From: DATADF01 sp046263155
GTDB lineage: Bacteria > Actinomycetota > CADDZG01 > WHSQ01
Direction of reading: 5' to 3'
DNA length: 5,823 nucleotides
NCBI GenBank assembly: GCA_046263155.1
Contig: JBHELF010000162.1
Location: 1 to 5,823 of the forward strand
A model generated the notes under the pieces. The model was given only the letters and a program-made list of their open reading frames with translations. It was not told the DNA's origin and made no database searches. Positions 1 through 5,823 of this stretch are shown here, in pieces. The position numbers were made by a program, and so were the translations under genes. Positions within the stretch are counted from its first letter, which is position 1. Each line of letters starts with the position of its first letter.

Positions 1-698
1 GCAAACAGAATGGCCGAGTCGAGGATCTCTGGAGGCCCCGCGGCCGAATCCTGGACCGAGTCAACTCCTAGATCCCGGGCCAGTTGCTGCGCCTTTTCAT
101 TCCGGGTCATCACATAAACCCGTGCTCCCTCGGCCAGGGCAATCTGGGCGGTGATGTGCGCCGAGCTACCAAAGCCCCAGATCCCTAAGCGCCCGCCGGT
201 GGGCAGGTTCGACTGGCGCAGCGCCCGATAGCCGATGATGCCGGCGCATAGGAGAGGCGCGGCGTGCTCGTCGTCGATCTCCCTAGGTAGAGGGTACGCG
301 TAATCGGCGTCCACCACGGCGTACTCGGCGTAGCCACCATCGTCGTCCCAGCCGGTGAAGCGTGCCGACTCGCACAGGTTCTCGTCGCCGCGGCGACAGA
401 AACGGCACGACCCACATGTGTGACGCAGCCACGCGATACCGGCGCGATCACCGACAGACCAGTCCGTGACGTCGGAACCGATGGCATCGACGAGGCCGAC
501 GACTTCGTGGCCCGGTACCACGCCGGGCTTGTGCACCGGCAGATCGCCCTCCGCGATGTGCAGGTCGGTGCGGCACACCCCACAAGCCGAGACGGCTACT
601 CGGATCTCCCGAGGACCCGGCTCGGGCACGTCTAGCTCGCCGAGCACCATCGGGTTCCCGTTGATCGGACCGGGTTGCATGATGCGCCAGGCGCGCAT
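1..698 (-). CDS. Zinc-dependent alcohol dehydrogenase family protein, 3' end cut by window edge
   Basis: Medium-chain zinc-dependent alcohol dehydrogenase, expected to oxidise an alcohol or reduce an aldehyde with NAD(P) in the cytoplasm. The visible 232 residues cover the GroES-like catalytic domain and the start of the Rossmann domain. Catalytic zinc ligands are C42 (in CGVCRTD), H64 (in PGHE) and C151 (in LLCAG). The structural zinc lobe has C95, C98, C101 and C109. The nucleotide-binding loop reads GFGSSAH at 175-181, with Ser-Ser-Ala-His after the second Gly. This resembles the subfamily I know as TIGR02822 (mycobacterial AdhA-like), but I could not search it. That family is about 330 aa long, so roughly 100 C-terminal residues lie outside the window. 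The ATG at 698-696 directly follows the TAA of the transporter gene, and GGAGGG at 708-703 serves as ribosome binding site. It is the fourth gene of a probable operon. The substrate is unknown. Confidence 0.93.
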   Translation of the reverse strand, partial: MRAWRIMQPGPINGNPMVLGELDVPEPGPREIRVAVSACGVCRTDLHIAEGDLPVHKPGVVPGHEVVGLVDAIGSDVTDWSVGDRAGIAWLRHTCGSCRFCRRGDENLCESARFTGWDDDGGYAEYAVVDADYAYPLPREIDDEHAAPLLCAGIIGYRALRQSNLPTGGRLGIWGFGSSAHITAQIALAEGARVYVMTRNEKAQQLARDLGVDSVQDSAAGPPEILDSAILF

Positions 699-2024
699 TT
701 AGCCCTCCGAACGCCCGGAGGGAATGCCAGAGCCGAGCTGCGTCAGCTCGGCCTCCGCCGCCGCTTCAGGCGCCGTCGGCTTCGGTGCGCGGTACGCACG
801 CAACGACGGCAGTCGCCACGCCACAACGGCGGTGCCAACCAGGCAGGCGAGGCCGCCGATGACGATCGAGCCGGGAGCGCCGGCAAACTCCGCCACCACT
901 CCGGCCTCGACATCACCGACTCGCGGGCCCCCCGTCACAACCATGATGTTCGCCGCCGACAGACGGCCGCGCAGATGATCGGGTGTGGACTCAAGGAGGA
1001 TCGTCCCGCGGAACACCGCGCTGAAGACATCGGCTGCTCCGGCCACTGCGAGGAAGAAGAGCGTGAGTGCGAACGAGAAAACGGATAACCCGGCCAGCGT
1101 TATTGCGAGGCCCCAGGCCGCTACCGAGAAGATCACCGCCACTCCGCGTCTTCGAACGATTCGCACCCAGCCCGAACTCAGAGCGCCCAGGAGCGCGCCG
1201 GCCGACGGGGCGGCAAAGAGGAGGCCGAGCCCTCCGGCGCCCAATCCGAATGTGTTCTGGGCGAGGGCCGGAAAGACGGCGCGCGGCATGCCGAAGATCA
1301 TCGCAACGAGATCGATGGCGAAGATCGCAAGGATCGCTTGGGTTCTGAGGGCGAAGCGCATCCCTTCCCTGATCGATTCGAATCGGGTCCTGTCGTCGAC
1401 CGTCGAGGGGGGTCGAGCCGGCACCCAGCGCAGAGCCACGAGGCCGGCGACGAAGCTAACCGCGTCGATCCCGTAGACGGCAGCTACGCCGAAGGCACCA
1501 ATGACGACGCCGCCGATGGCCGGGCCGATGATCTGCGTGGTCTGGAAGACGACCTGTCGCAGCGCCGCGACCGAAGCGATCTGGTCCTCCCTGACGAGGC
1601 TCGGCGCGAGCGCGGTCCGCGTTGGCTGATCGATGGCCGTGATCGCGGCACTGACCCCAAGGAGCACATAGATCAGGGCGAGTGGCGGGCTGTCCATCAA
1701 GGCGACCAGGGTGAGGAGTGTCGAGGTCACCAGAAGGCCCGATTGCGTCCGCAGCAACAGCAGCCGGCGATCCATGCGATCACCGATCGCGCCCCCGATG
1801 ATCGAGAAGACGATCAGCGGAACAACCTCGACGAGGCCGATCAGGCCCACGGCCACCGTCGAGTCGGTGATCTGAAAGACCTGATAGGCCGCCGCGACGA
1901 CCCTCATGTTTGTGCCGATCAGAGATACCAGCTGGCCCAGCCACAGCGACCGATAAGGAACCGATTCCCTTAGAGGGCTTACATCCAGCGCGACCCTGCG
2001 GGCGCGTTCGAACCTGCCGGCCAA
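699..2024 (-). CDS. MFS transporter, EntS/MFS_3-type probable exporter
   Basis: Inner-membrane major facilitator superfamily protein of 441 aa with about 12 hydrophobic segments. The approximate N-half spans are 27-50, 56-78, 90-110, 113-132, 160-180 and 182-200. In the C half they are 229-252, 262-284, 293-313, 315-338, 355-375 and 384-404. A basic cytoplasmic loop lies near 203-228. The motif A loop is GGAIGDRMDRR at 77-87. DQPTRTALAP at 132-141 and TPDHLRGRLSAAN at 347-359, followed by VTGGPRVGDVEAG, are typical of the MFS_3 family that includes the enterobactin exporter EntS. Export driven by proton antiport is the family expectation; the substrate cannot be read from sequence. The start is a TTG at 2024-2022, five bases after the glpX stop, with no clear Shine-Dalgarno, so translation may depend on coupling to glpX. 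The N-terminal length fits relatives. The last 30 residues are an Ala/Pro/Glu-rich tail. Confidence 0.93.
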   Translation of the reverse strand: MAGRFERARRVALDVSPLRESVPYRSLWLGQLVSLIGTNMRVVAAAYQVFQITDSTVAVGLIGLVEVVPLIVFSIIGGAIGDRMDRRLLLLRTQSGLLVTSTLLTLVALMDSPPLALIYVLLGVSAAITAIDQPTRTALAPSLVREDQIASVAALRQVVFQTTQIIGPAIGGVVIGAFGVAAVYGIDAVSFVAGLVALRWVPARPPSTVDDRTRFESIREGMRFALRTQAILAIFAIDLVAMIFGMPRAVFPALAQNTFGLGAGGLGLLFAAPSAGALLGALSSGWVRIVRRRGVAVIFSVAAWGLAITLAGLSVFSFALTLFFLAVAGAADVFSAVFRGTILLESTPDHLRGRLSAANIMVVTGGPRVGDVEAGVVAEFAGAPGSIVIGGLACLVGTAVVAWRLPSLRAYRAPKPTAPEAAAEAELTQLGSGIPSGRSEG

Positions 2025-2029
2025 GGCGG

Positions 2030-3031
2030 CTAGTAGAGGATCTTGGAGTACTTCTTCAGCTTCTCGCGACGGTGCAGCGCGTCGATCACGCGCACCGTCC
2101 CGGGGCGCGATCGCATGACGATCGACTGCGTGACCGCGCTGTCACCGCGATAGCGAACCCCCCGTAAGAGATCGCCTTCGGTGATCCCGGTGGCGGCGAA
2201 GAAGACGTCGTCGCCGCTCACCAGATCGTCCGTCGTAAGGATGCGGTCGATGTCGTAACCCTGCTCCTCCGCGAGCGCCCGTTCCTCCTCGTTGCGTGGC
2301 CAGAGGCGGCCCTGGATGGTTCCGCCCAGACATTTGATGGCGCAGGCCGCGATCACTCCCTCGGGGGTTCCCCCGATGCCGATCAGCATGTCGACTCCGG
2401 TGTGCTCCCGCGAGGCGGAGATGGCACCGGCGACATCGCCATCGCTGATGTACTTCACGCGCGCTCCGGCCTCGCGAACTTCCTTGACGATCTGGTCGTG
2501 GCGGTCGCGCTCCAGGATCACCACCGTGATGTCCTCGACGGATGTCTTCTTAGCTTTCGCCAGCTTCTCGAGGTTGTCGGCGACTGGGGCGTCGAGGTCG
2601 ACTACGTCGGCCCCCTCTTCGCCGACCGCGATCTTCTCCATGTAGACGCAGGGCCCGGGATCGAACATCGTTCCACGCTCGGCAAGTGCTACGACCGAGA
2701 GCGCCCCGTTCATCCCCTTGGACGTCAGGGTCGTCCCGTCGATGGGATCGACCGCAATGTCGACAACCGGGGGCTGGCCGTTTCCGATCTCCTCGCCGTT
2801 GTAGAGCATGGGGGCGTTGTCCTTCTCGCCCTCCCCGATCACAACGATGCCGTCCATGGGAACGGTGTCCATCAACAGACGCATCGCGTCGACCGCCGCC
2901 TGGTCGGCTGCCTCTTTGTCACCCCGGCCCATCCAGCGAGCGGCCGCCAGCGCGGCAGCCTCGGTGACCCGAACTAGCTCTAGGGCGAGGTTGCGATCCG
3001 GCGGTGTGTGTGAGGAGTTCTGAGCCGCCAT
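2030..3031 (-). CDS. glpX: Class II fructose-1,6-bisphosphatase
   Basis: Hydrolyses fructose-1,6-bisphosphate to fructose-6-phosphate and phosphate, the committed step of gluconeogenesis, in the cytoplasm. The 333 residues match the usual GlpX length (E. coli 336). Aligned by eye to E. coli GlpX, the metal ligands D33, E57, D85 and E213 correspond to D43 (in AADQAAV), E67 (in VIGEGEKD), D95 (in VDPIDGT) and E224 (in GGTPEGV). The catalytic Thr90 corresponds to T100. Other conserved blocks are GRGDK at 36-40, YISDGDV at 194-200 and TGITEGDLL at 281-289. The ATG at 3031-3029 has a modest AAGG 7 nt upstream, and the homology begins at NLALELVRVTE near residue 14, so the start is sound. It is the second gene of the operon, 28 nt after the zinc-ribbon gene and 5 nt before the transporter. 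It appears intact. The symbol is given because the family is unmistakable. Confidence 0.97.
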   Translation of the reverse strand: MAAQNSSHTPPDRNLALELVRVTEAAALAAARWMGRGDKEAADQAAVDAMRLLMDTVPMDGIVVIGEGEKDNAPMLYNGEEIGNGQPPVVDIAVDPIDGTTLTSKGMNGALSVVALAERGTMFDPGPCVYMEKIAVGEEGADVVDLDAPVADNLEKLAKAKKTSVEDITVVILERDRHDQIVKEVREAGARVKYISDGDVAGAISASREHTGVDMLIGIGGTPEGVIAACAIKCLGGTIQGRLWPRNEEERALAEEQGYDIDRILTTDDLVSGDDVFFAATGITEGDLLRGVRYRGDSAVTQSIVMRSRPGTVRVIDALHRREKLKKYSKILY

Positions 3032-3059
3032 GGGCCTACCTTAATTGGCGAGGCCCGAG

Positions 3060-3302
3060 CTACTCCTTCATGCTCTCGCGCTCGGCCGGGCCGGGGCCCT
3101 CCTCCAACACCTCGGCGGCCATCTGTTTTTCCTCGCCGGGAGTCCCCGTGACCTTGCCGGTCTCGGCCATGATCTCGTCGAGACACTCCGGGTCCACCTG
3201 CAACTTGACGCGCTCGCCGCCCTCTTCCCGGTAGACCTCTTTCAGTTGATTCCGGGGCCACTGCTTTCCGCAGCGATCACATACAAACGTGTCCGTTGCC
3301 AA
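3060..3302 (-). CDS. Small zinc-ribbon-like protein, unknown function
   Basis: An 80-aa acidic cytoplasmic protein that I cannot assign to a named family. The N-terminus has a CxxC knuckle (C8 and C11, in FVCDRCGK), then a short stretch ending in VDPEC with C40. This gives the look of a treble-clef or zinc-ribbon fold with only three cysteines; D38 or another residue would have to supply a fourth ligand. Residues 48-80 are a Gly/Glu-rich tail that is probably flexible. No signal peptide or membrane segment is seen. The start is the TTG at 3302-3300, chosen because AAAGGAG lies 5 nt upstream at 3314-3308 and the CxxC follows at once. The frame is open far upstream, but that part runs antisense to the topoisomerase gene and has no domain logic. 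It is the first gene of the operon, 28 nt ahead of glpX. Metal binding and any regulatory role are inference. Confidence 0.82.
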   Translation of the reverse strand: MATDTFVCDRCGKQWPRNQLKEVYREEGGERVKLQVDPECLDEIMAETGKVTGTPGEEKQMAAEVLEEGPGPAERESMKE

Positions 3303-3307
3303 GGGGT

Positions 3308-3314
3308 CTCCTTT
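3308..3314 (-). promoter_or_regulatory. Ribosome binding site of the zinc-ribbon gene
   Basis: AAAGGAG on the minus strand ends 5 nt before the TTG at 3302. It is the strongest Shine-Dalgarno in the window. It decides the start codon, because the frame is open for about 200 codons further upstream and contains other possible starts. Confidence 0.8.
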
Positions 3315-3434
3315 CGATTTTTCATTGTTCGTGCCGGATCTGGCCAGCCACCCGCCCGCCCCAAAAGCGCGCGATTCGTGCGGGTGACTGTTACGTATCC
3401 GGGGGCGCCCGTGGGTAAACGCTCGTCGTCGGGG

Positions 3435-3440
3435 AAAGGA
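3435..3440 (+). promoter_or_regulatory. Ribosome binding site of the topoisomerase IB gene
   Basis: AAAGGA lies 6 nt upstream of the GTG at 3447. It favours this start over the in-frame GTG at 3411, which has only a GC-rich GGGGGCGCCC before it. The homology to bacterial topoisomerase IB also begins right at the 3447 GTG (MPRLRR). Confidence 0.75.
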
Positions 3441-3446
3441 TGGGCC

Positions 3447-4496
3447 GTGCCCAGACTGCGACGCGCCGATTGCTCCGCACCGGGTATCACGCGGCGTAAA
3501 CGGGGTCGTGGCTTTGAGTACCTCGACGTGAACGGACGTCCGATCAAGAAAACAAAGGAAGTCGCGCGCATCCGCGATCTCGTGATCCCTCCGGCATGGA
3601 CCGAGGTCTGGGTATGTCCCGACCCCCTCGGCCATCTGCAGGCGGTCGGCAGCGATGACGCCGGGCGGAAGCAGTATCTGTATCACCCCGCGTGGCGGAC
3701 GAGACGTGACCAGGAGAAGTTCGATCACATGCTTGAGTTCGCCAAGGCGTTGCCCGCGATTCGCAAGACCTACCGCAGGCACCTGAGGGCGAAAGGTCTG
3801 ACCAAAGACAGGGTTCTGGCCTGCGCGGTGCGGCTCCTCGACATCGGCTTCTTTCGCATCGGCAGCGAGGGATACGCAGATCAGAATCAGAGTTACGGGC
3901 TGGCGACCATGCGCAGGAACCACGTCACCGTGCGGAACGGTGTCATTACGTTCGACTACAAGTCGAAGAGCGGCAAGAGACGCGTCCTCTCAGTTGGAGA
4001 CCCAGAGGTTCGTGACGTGGTGGTGCGGCTCAAGCGTCGCCGATCGGGTCGAGAGCTACTCGCCTACCGCTCCGACGGCCAGTGGAGTGATGTGAAGTCG
4101 GCCGATATCAATGAATACATCAAGGCGATCACCGATCAGGAGGTCACGGCCAAAGACTTCCGCACGTGGAGCGCGACCGTCTTAGCCGCGGTCGGCATCG
4201 CCACGTGGGGTCGTGCGGCGACCTCGAAAACCGCTCGAAAGCGAGCAATTACCAGAACCATTCAAGACGTCGCGCACTACCTCGGCAACACGCCCGCCGT
4301 GTGCCGAAGCTCCTACATCGACCCGCGCGTATTCGACCGCTTCAGATCGGGATGGATGGTCGATGTCGAGCCCATAGGGGACGTAGAGCACATCGGGCAG
4401 CCCGCATTTCACGGCGCGATCGAGGAGGCGGTCATCGACCTTCTGGAGGAGCGGACCCGCTCGGATGGTTTGGAGAAGGCGCCGAAGGCCGCCTAG
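3447..4496 (+). CDS. DNA topoisomerase IB, poxvirus-like bacterial type
   Basis: Relaxes positive and negative supercoils by nicking one strand through a 3'-phosphotyrosyl intermediate, without ATP or divalent metal. The 349 residues are close to the Deinococcus radiodurans enzyme (346 aa). From the GTG at 3447, the catalytic residues are R137 (in FFRIGS), K174 (in YKSKSGK), R239 (in KDFRT), N281 (in YLGNTPAVC) and nucleophile Y290 (in SSYIDPRVF). From memory, the Deinococcus residues are R137, K174, R239, N280 and Y289, so the numbering nearly coincides and supports this start. As in other bacterial members, Asn replaces the His of vaccinia. An N-terminal domain (about 1-80, with VIPPAW and YLYHPAWR) precedes the catalytic domain (about 81-300). 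A 45-residue tail without recognised motif ends the protein. The gene is transcribed alone, divergent from the glpX operon and convergent with the Asp-box gene. This enzyme occurs patchily in bacteria. Confidence 0.96.
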   Translation: MPRLRRADCSAPGITRRKRGRGFEYLDVNGRPIKKTKEVARIRDLVIPPAWTEVWVCPDPLGHLQAVGSDDAGRKQYLYHPAWRTRRDQEKFDHMLEFAKALPAIRKTYRRHLRAKGLTKDRVLACAVRLLDIGFFRIGSEGYADQNQSYGLATMRRNHVTVRNGVITFDYKSKSGKRRVLSVGDPEVRDVVVRLKRRRSGRELLAYRSDGQWSDVKSADINEYIKAITDQEVTAKDFRTWSATVLAAVGIATWGRAATSKTARKRAITRTIQDVAHYLGNTPAVCRSSYIDPRVFDRFRSGWMVDVEPIGDVEHIGQPAFHGAIEEAVIDLLEERTRSDGLEKAPKAA

Positions 4497-4522
4497 GTTC
4501 TAGTTCCGTTCTCGTTGCAATT

Positions 4523-4541
4523 AGCGTCGCATAGCGATGCT
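4523..4541 (+). terminator. Candidate hairpin between convergent genes
   Basis: An 8-bp stem with a 3-nt ATA loop: AGCGTCGC pairs with GCGATGCT, including one G-U wobble (4526 with 4538). It lies 26 nt after the topoisomerase stop and 19 nt past the Asp-box gene stop, inside the 64-bp convergent gap 4497-4560. No T-tract follows on the plus strand. On the minus strand the wobble becomes an A-C mismatch. It could help end the plus-strand transcript or be chance. Confidence 0.35.
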
Positions 4542-4560
4542 GGATGCAATCAGAAAGGCC

Positions 4561-5823
4561 CTAGCAATTCGGCCCGGCGCAAAGCGGACGTGTCTTGCGG
4601 ATCTTGTCGGGCCGCTCGAGCATCAGGTCGCCCGCGATCTGCTTTATGAAGATCGGATTGGCTACCGGTTTGGGGCCCTCGAGCGAGTGGGTCAAAGTCG
4701 TGTCGCCACTGACGATGAACAACCTGCCCGTGTGATCGAAATTGATCGTGAAGAAATCGCCGAGACGGCGGTCGCCTCCCTCAGTCACGTCCGTGTTGCA
4801 GCCCACCCCGCCCTGGCAGATCTCGCCGATGTGGATGGGCCGCCCGGAGGCATTCACGACCTCGAATTGGGGTGGCACGAAGCGTGTGGATCCGTCCGAG
4901 CACCGCACATGCGTGCCGTGTCCGTTCATGGAGTAGGCGACGTAGACGTAGAACTTCTTGGGGTTGTTCTTCAGCGTCTGATACCAGGTGACCGCAACGC
5001 GGCCGTCGTCCCCCGCCACGAGCCACGGCCATAGAGCATCTCCCGGCGGGGTCGGGATCTTCAATGCCTTTCCCCACTTCTTGGTAACCCGGTCGAAATA
5101 GTTGAACGTCACGCTTGCATTCGGGACGGTGTCGCCGGGACCGCTGTAGCCGCCGGCCCTCGCCGCGTATATCCCACCCTCGCGATCGATGGCCGGAACC
5201 AAAAAGAACGAGGTGAAGATGCCGAGGTTGTGAGGCTCGTAAGTTTCCCACGTGACTCCGTCATCCTCGGAGATCGCGATCCCTCCGGCGGTCTCCCCTA
5301 CGAGTCCGGTTTTCGGATTCAGTGGATCGATCAGCAGCTTGTCGCCGGCCGGAAACTGACGCGACATCAGGGTGTAGGTCAAACCTCCGTCGTTTGACCT
5401 CCACAGCTGCTGTGGTGAGCTGACGGTCAGGTAGACCTCGTCTTTCTCGCCGCCGGTTACCCAGGGACGGTCCCCGGATGCGGCGATGGGGTTGGCGCGC
5501 GGGTAGCTCTGACCATCGTCGGAGCTCGAGAAGACGGCAACGTTGGCGAGATCGATCTCGACGTTGTAGATGCGGCCCCCAGCGTCCATCGTGAAGTCCG
5601 GATCTGAGAATCCCGTCGAGGTCGCGCTGTGGGGGCCGTTCCCGCTTCCCATAAGCCCGACGTATTGCCACGTCTTGCCGCTATCGTCCGAGCGCCAGTT
5701 GAGAGTCTGGTTGTAATAGCCGACCGCGAAGTCCTCGGCCCCCGGCAGGGCGTCCGGGTTCTTGTAGAGGTGCGTCGTTCCGGCGTGCGCCGACACCGAG
5801 ATCGATCCGTCCTGCGCCACGAC
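4561..5823 (-). CDS. Asp-box (BNR) beta-propeller protein, sialidase-like superfamily, 5' end cut by window edge
   Basis: Partial protein of 420 visible residues; the frame is open to the right edge, so the true start and any signal peptide lie outside. Counting from the GTG at 5820 (used only as residue 1), four Asp-box motifs SxDxGx(T/S)(W/Y) are seen. They start at S44 (SDDSGKTW), S99 (SSDDGQSY), S142 (SNDGGLTY) and S184 (SEDDGVTW), spaced about 42-55 residues apart. This is the pattern of bladed beta-propellers of the sialidase/BNR superfamily. No full sialidase active site (arginine triad, Tyr/Glu pair) can be identified, so enzymatic activity is unproven and a binding or structural role is equally possible. 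The C-terminal third has C307, C335, C341, C414 and C419 (the last residue), suggesting disulfides and secretion. GGDRRLGDFFTINFD at 348-362 is a marked conserved-looking block. It converges on the topoisomerase gene. Confidence 0.85.
   Translation of the reverse strand, partial: VVAQDGSISVSAHAGTTHLYKNPDALPGAEDFAVGYYNQTLNWRSDDSGKTWQYVGLMGSGNGPHSATSTGFSDPDFTMDAGGRIYNVEIDLANVAVFSSSDDGQSYPRANPIAASGDRPWVTGGEKDEVYLTVSSPQQLWRSNDGGLTYTLMSRQFPAGDKLLIDPLNPKTGLVGETAGGIAISEDDGVTWETYEPHNLGIFTSFFLVPAIDREGGIYAARAGGYSGPGDTVPNASVTFNYFDRVTKKWGKALKIPTPPGDALWPWLVAGDDGRVAVTWYQTLKNNPKKFYVYVAYSMNGHGTHVRCSDGSTRFVPPQFEVVNASGRPIHIGEICQGGVGCNTDVTEGGDRRLGDFFTINFDHTGRLFIVSGDTTLTHSLEGPKPVANPIFIKQIAGDLMLERPDKIRKTRPLCAGPNC

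Larger units (their letters stand above)
3303..3446. promoter_or_regulatory. Divergent intergenic region, presumed promoters of both flanking units
   Basis: This 144-bp non-coding stretch separates the left operon from the topoisomerase gene and must carry or include the promoters of both. It is locally more AT-rich at 3315-3330. On the plus strand, around 3385-3400, a TG-preceded TTACGTAT could be a weak -10 for the topoisomerase gene, but only part of it fits consensus and no -35 is clear. On the minus strand no convincing -35/-10 pair is seen. Short palindromes CTGGCCAG (3340-3347) and GGGCGCCC (3403-3410) are present but may be chance in GC-rich DNA. Confidence 0.45.

Noticed and set aside
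185..583. Minus-strand open frame of 132 codons inside the dehydrogenase gene
   Set aside because: The true frame carries both zinc sites and the Rossmann loop; this one is a shifted shadow rich in Ser, Thr and Arg.
1338..1973. Long open frame of 211 codons on the plus strand, opposite the transporter gene
   Set aside because: Its product is highly charged and repetitive in Arg, Asp and Gly, with no domain. The opposite strand holds a clear 12-segment transporter. It is an effect of GC-rich codon use.
2402..2977. Open frame of 191 codons on the plus strand, opposite glpX
   Set aside because: The opposite strand encodes a fully conserved GlpX with all metal ligands; the plus-strand product has no recognisable feature.
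3045..3446. Upstream extension of the topoisomerase frame
   Set aside because: The frame is open for 134 codons before the GTG at 3447, but it runs antisense through the zinc-ribbon gene and the intergenic region. Homology and the ribosome binding site both begin at 3447.
3303..3923. Upstream extension of the zinc-ribbon frame on the minus strand
   Set aside because: It would overlap the conserved topoisomerase gene in antisense. The AAAGGAG plus TTG at 3302 gives a good start for the short protein.
4166..4534. Open frame of 122 codons overlapping the end of the topoisomerase gene in another frame
   Set aside because: It covers the region of catalytic Arg239, Asn281 and Tyr290 in the correct frame; the alternative product is Arg-rich and lacks any motif.
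4537..5034. Open frame of 165 codons on the plus strand, after the convergent gap
   Set aside because: It is antisense to the Asp-box gene, which shows clear repeated motifs; there is no domain and no good ribosome binding site.
1..5823. RNA genes, CRISPR arrays, insertion sequences, long repeats or a defence or biosynthetic cluster
   Set aside because: Reading both strands showed no tRNA-like or rRNA sequence, no spaced direct repeats, no transposase and no terminal inverted repeats. The genes fill the window with only two gaps of 144 and 64 bp longer than 30 bp.

Overview
The window is 5.8 kb of GC-rich DNA that looks like an actinobacterial chromosome, possibly a less-studied lineage. This placement is an inference from base composition, GTG and TTG starts, and protein styles (an actinobacterial-looking GlpX, an EntS/MFS_3-type transporter and a short bacterial topoisomerase IB). 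No marker fixes the taxon. Five of the six genes have recognisable families. There are no RNA genes, CRISPR arrays, insertion sequences or long repeats.

Left block, positions 1-3302, minus strand: four genes packed head to tail in one probable operon. In transcription order they are an 80-aa zinc-ribbon-like protein (3302-3060), class II fructose-1,6-bisphosphatase GlpX (3031-2030), an MFS exporter of the EntS/MFS_3 type (2024-699) and a zinc-dependent alcohol dehydrogenase (698-1) that runs off the left edge. Junctions shrink from 28 nt to 5 nt to 0 nt, and the last two genes meet as TAAATG with the ribosome binding site inside the upstream gene, so translational coupling is likely. Only glpX has a clear pathway role (gluconeogenesis), and the operon does not form an obvious single pathway.

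Centre, 3303-3446: a 144-bp divergent intergenic region that should hold the promoters of the left operon and of the topoisomerase gene. Both genes have good Shine-Dalgarno sequences, but no convincing -35/-10 pair is visible.

Right block: a poxvirus-like DNA topoisomerase IB on the plus strand (3447-4496) with all expected catalytic residues, then a 64-bp convergent gap with a small hairpin. A minus-strand gene (5823-4561) follows, cut by the right edge, encoding a probably secreted Asp-box (BNR) beta-propeller protein of the sialidase-like superfamily.

No clearly new multi-gene system is visible. The least explained items are the three-cysteine zinc-ribbon protein leading the glpX operon and the Asp-box protein, whose activity cannot be assigned.
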